64,000 bases of DNA. Origin: Azolla caroliniana (Eukaryota; Polypodiophyta). A program made the translations under genes and the position numbers. Each line of letters opens with the position of its first letter. The first letter of the stretch is position 1. The DNA lies in the NCBI GenBank assembly GCA_043228905.1, contig JBHGNT010000017.1:496001-560000 (forward strand), read 5' to 3'. This document shows positions 60,824 to 64,000 of the stretch, piece after piece. Below the pieces are notes generated by a model that was not told where the DNA came from, did not search any database, and saw only the letters and a program-made list of their open reading frames with translations.

Positions 60824-63746
60824 GGGCGGCCAGATTATAATCAATCCTCTTCCAAATTTGTGGATGGACAACTTGGACTCTTTATGGACTTTTCCAATTC
60901 AAAAATCCTTCTCTTTTGGAAAAAAAGTTGTACATTGCAACAATTTAAATTCCTAACACCATGGTTCACAAATTAAAACGACTTCTTCTTCTTCTTCTTC
61001 TTCTTCAACACACCAAATGATGAAGGTTTGTTGGTCCTTGTCTAATGCCTGCCACTCAATCAGTCTACATTTCATATTGGATATGGTGGTGTTGTCCCCC
61101 TCTGGCCCCCCTCCTTGGATATATAAAACCTTCATGAAGTATGTGTATGCAGAACAACTTCATGATTTCAAGGTTGAGTTGCATCGAATGAATGAATACC
61201 GACCATTCCGATCAACATATCTCTTATTGTAATGGCATTATTGCGATCGCGTGTTCCATTCCTTAAGGGAACATTTGTTTTCTTGTGTAGGCCGCCCAAG
61301 GAACACTTCTCATTAAAAAGTTGTTCAAACATACCTAGCAACAATATGCTTCTTCGACATCCCATAAATATTCAATGTCTTCACACAAAATCTTATTGAT
61401 TTCATGTTACTTTTTAACAAATAAACAATCGATGCATGCAGACATATAATAACATGACATTTTCCTCGTTATGTTAAAATATGTGATTTCCAAATCTAAC
61501 AAACATTTTGTTTAGTTACATTAACCCATAAGTAAGGCCGCATGCATGATAGTCTCTCACACTAACCAAATTATGGCATTTTCTCCTTTTCAAACCATGT
61601 TTTGTTCTTGGGAGGGACATTGTCTGGACCCGCCATTGTACTCTCATGAGCATGGGTATGGAGACCTATTTTATGTGGATTGCTCACTACTGGTGTATAC
61701 CAATGAAAGTTTAAGTTAGAAAATGGTACTTAAGATTGTTAGTGGACCAACAATCAACACTTTAAGTACCATTCAGAAGGGACATATACGTTCAGTTCGG
61801 TTGAGATTTTTGTGTAGGCAAGTTTACTACCATAACCAATAATTAGGGTGAACAAACAACTATTTGTGGTGTTATAGCTAGCAAATCCTAAGTACTTGCA
61901 TTTCTATCTTATGGGTAACTATTACAAATATATTTTGCCTCCAATTGATGCTTACTAGAACCTTCGGGGTATGTTTTACATAGATATAAAATTTTCTTTT
62001 TTGTTGCACAGTCCAACACCGAATGTGACATAGTCAAATTTGACGACTAGAGAAAAAAACACAATTCTTGATAAAGATAATGCAATTGTATATCCTGAGC
62101 CGTAATACTAAGAGATTATCGTCCTATGAGACCACAATTTGTATTGGTGTGGGCTTATGTCATGATGTCCTAAACCTTTCAAGTGTATGTGCATCATCAT
62201 CAAACAATACCGAAACAAGAACAAGGAACTACATGAAGAATAAATTTCTCTTCACTAGTCGATAAGGACGTGAAATGGCGAAAAGTAGTATTGCAATATC
62301 TTTAGAAATCCCTAGGGTGCTAGGGATCGTAGATGAGCAATGACGGGATTCACAACACCGGGGAAATGCAAATTAGAATTATCTCATAGGATATTTATGT
62401 TCCAAGTTGCCAAGGGGAGTATCATCTCCACGCATCCAACTAACAATTTCTTTTGTCAAGCAAAGTCTTAGCCTATGGATTGAAGTATTTTTTATTATTA
62501 TCTAGGCTCTCTCTATTACAGAATTTGTTATTGTCATGGGGACAAAAGAGGAATTACAACGGGTAGAGGCTTTGCTAGAGATGACAATTGATGGGAATTT
62601 TATGTTCTATTTAAAACAATTTTAGGCACTTCTGCGTCTGAGTCTAAACATCCAACGTGTTTTTAACCCAATTGGGGGCCCATTGGCTATCTAGGTAAGG
62701 AAGCCATGTGTATGTTGTAACACCATTCTAGCAATTTCACATGATTTCATTTGCACATTCCCACATGCTCCAGGTCGACAAATCTAAATCTTCAATTTTA
62801 CATGTGGGCGCTCAACATTGAATAGATTCCAGGGGAAATTCATCGTAACCAGCCTAGGCATTTACGAATATACCCACCATATGCTACAAAATACAATAAA
62901 ACACCTGCTATCAACAAATCCTCAAATACACTACTCTACTCGACCAAAGTTCTTTGTCCCTCTGTATAGTGTGTCTTTATCTCTCTGTGTGTCTAATTTG
63001 TCTAGTTCGGGAAAGAGGGAAAGAGGTATGTATTTGTTGGGATTGTGGAAGAACCTGCATATTAGGCTATAGCTAGCTAGCTAGTAGTAGTTATCTATCT
63101 ATAGCTAGCTAGGTACAAAGAAAGATTGGCCTTGCTTGTTTTGGGTAGGAAATAGGATAGATAGATAGATAGGCTTTGGATGGATGCCTTAAAAAGAGAC
63201 TAAGAAAAAGAGCTTCTTCTTTTTGTTTTGTGTGTGTGTGTGTGAGTGACAGTAAAATGTGTGCAAGGGAGGATTCGAACCCTGTTTCTGTGTGTATGTG
63301 TTAATCAAAATTATATTTCTAGACCCCCACCCCCTACATATTTTAATCCTTATCCAATTTTTCAATTTTTTGTTTTTTAATCCTTATCCAATTTTTCAAT
63401 TTGTTCTGTTTTGTTTTTATACATACTTATTTCAATTCCTGCATTAGATTAAATCGCTTCCCACATTAATTAATTCGTTCCTTCATTTTCAGACATGATG
63501 TATGCCCCATTTCATATATTTATACTGCTATCAATGGCGGGGAACAGGGTAGGCTGCCTCTGAACAACACAAAAGAATAATTAAGTGGATGATTAAGATC
63601 CCATTTTAGTCCTTTAATCTCACCCTTGAATAGTTTGGTCACACAAAACTTGATTCCTGCAACCGATAATAGGCCTTGATTAGTGCTTCAACCCCCTGAT
63701 TAGTTTGATCAGACCATCCTTTTGATTCCTGCGACTAATAATAGCC
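60380..63746. other. Intergenic region after the OVATE gene
   Basis: About 3.4 kb with (GTAT)n near 60639-60665, (GATA)n at 60787-60822, (CTT)n near 60980-61005 and an AGCTAGCT run near 63070. No gene is recognised. Confidence 0.5.
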
Positions 63747-64000
63747 ATGATTAAGCTCAAACGTCTCCTCAGCAGATCAGGCTCCTCCTCAACATCAAGC
63801 CTCTTTAATCACACCCCACAATCACTAATCCTGCCCACTCCTCCTCCTTCACATGACATAAACTCCACTAATCCTCAAGAAGAATACCATAACAAGTTTT
63901 GCAGCTTCATTAGGAAGGCCAAGTCCCCTGATCCCGCTCCTCTGATGGCCGGTCATTCTTCATCGATAACTAGTAAATCATCGTCGATTACTACTAAGTC
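63747..64000 (+). CDS. 5' part of an unidentified gene, runs off the window
   Basis: Open from ATG 63747 to the window end (84 full codons). The start MIKLKRLLSRSG is basic, followed by a Ser/Thr/Pro-rich low-complexity region and EEYHNKFCSFIRKAKSPDP. The composition and the TAATC-rich DNA around it resemble the OVATE gene 3.7 kb upstream, so a tandem paralogue is possible, but no OVATE domain lies in the visible part. It could be an unrelated protein. Confidence 0.5.
   Translation, partial: MIKLKRLLSRSGSSSTSSLFNHTPQSLILPTPPPSHDINSTNPQEEYHNKFCSFIRKAKSPDPAPLMAGHSSSITSKSSSITTK

Noticed and set aside
63265-63290. tRNA T-arm-like sequence (minus strand GGTTCGAATCC)
   Set aside because: A matching A-box, acceptor stem and anticodon arm could not be built around it.

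Overview
The window is nuclear DNA from a seed plant, most likely a flowering plant. It carries intron-rich genes with plant GT-AG junctions, two plastid proteins with Ser-rich transit peptides (one a subunit of the photosynthetic NDH complex), an OVATE family gene, a Copia element primed by initiator tRNA-Met, a plant L1-type LINE, many microsatellites and one N-gap. I cannot name the species.

Layout. (1) 1-13.4 kb, + strand: a plastid serine hydroxymethyltransferase gene (SHM3 type) in 11 exons. Its first intron is about 9.5 kb and holds a tandem copy of exon 1 that has lost its ATG, an assembly gap, an inverted piece of that copy and a nearly intact Copia element. (2) 15.1-17.7 kb, - strand: PNSB3, a 2Fe-2S subunit of the chloroplast NDH complex, six exons. 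(3) 19.0-21.5 kb, - strand: a NodH-like membrane-anchored sulfotransferase, six exons, one of its introns GC-AG. (4) 22.1-22.9 kb, + strand: a decayed Ca2+-ATPase fragment. (5) 24.4-30.7 kb, - strand: a PRK/uridine-kinase family P-loop kinase, twelve exons. (6) 33.0-33.5 kb: a processed retrocopy of ribosomal protein eL39 with a 22-bp target-site duplication. (7) 33.8-39.7 kb: a DNA transposon with terminal inverted repeats and an 11-bp target-site duplication, split by an L1-type LINE. (8) 44.9-45.9 kb, - strand: a single-exon F-box/kelch gene. (9) 46-58 kb: gene-poor, with tandem repeats and short LINE 3' ends. (10) 58.6-60.1 kb, + strand: an OVATE family repressor gene inside a region dense in the hexamer TAATCA. 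(11) 63.7 kb to the end: the start of another gene in a similar sequence environment.

The host genes are not an operon and do not form one pathway. SHM3 and PNSB3 both act in plastids, but nothing in the sequence links them functionally. Exon boundaries were worked out by hand from splice sites, reading phase and remembered family sequences; every multi-exon model stays in phase from start to stop. No previously undescribed system stands out. The most informative observations are the rearranged or mis-joined SHM3 intron 1, the complete footprint of the eL39 retrocopy, the LINE with an ATGA overlap between its two frames, the GC-AG intron in the sulfotransferase gene, and the TAATCA-rich OVATE locus.
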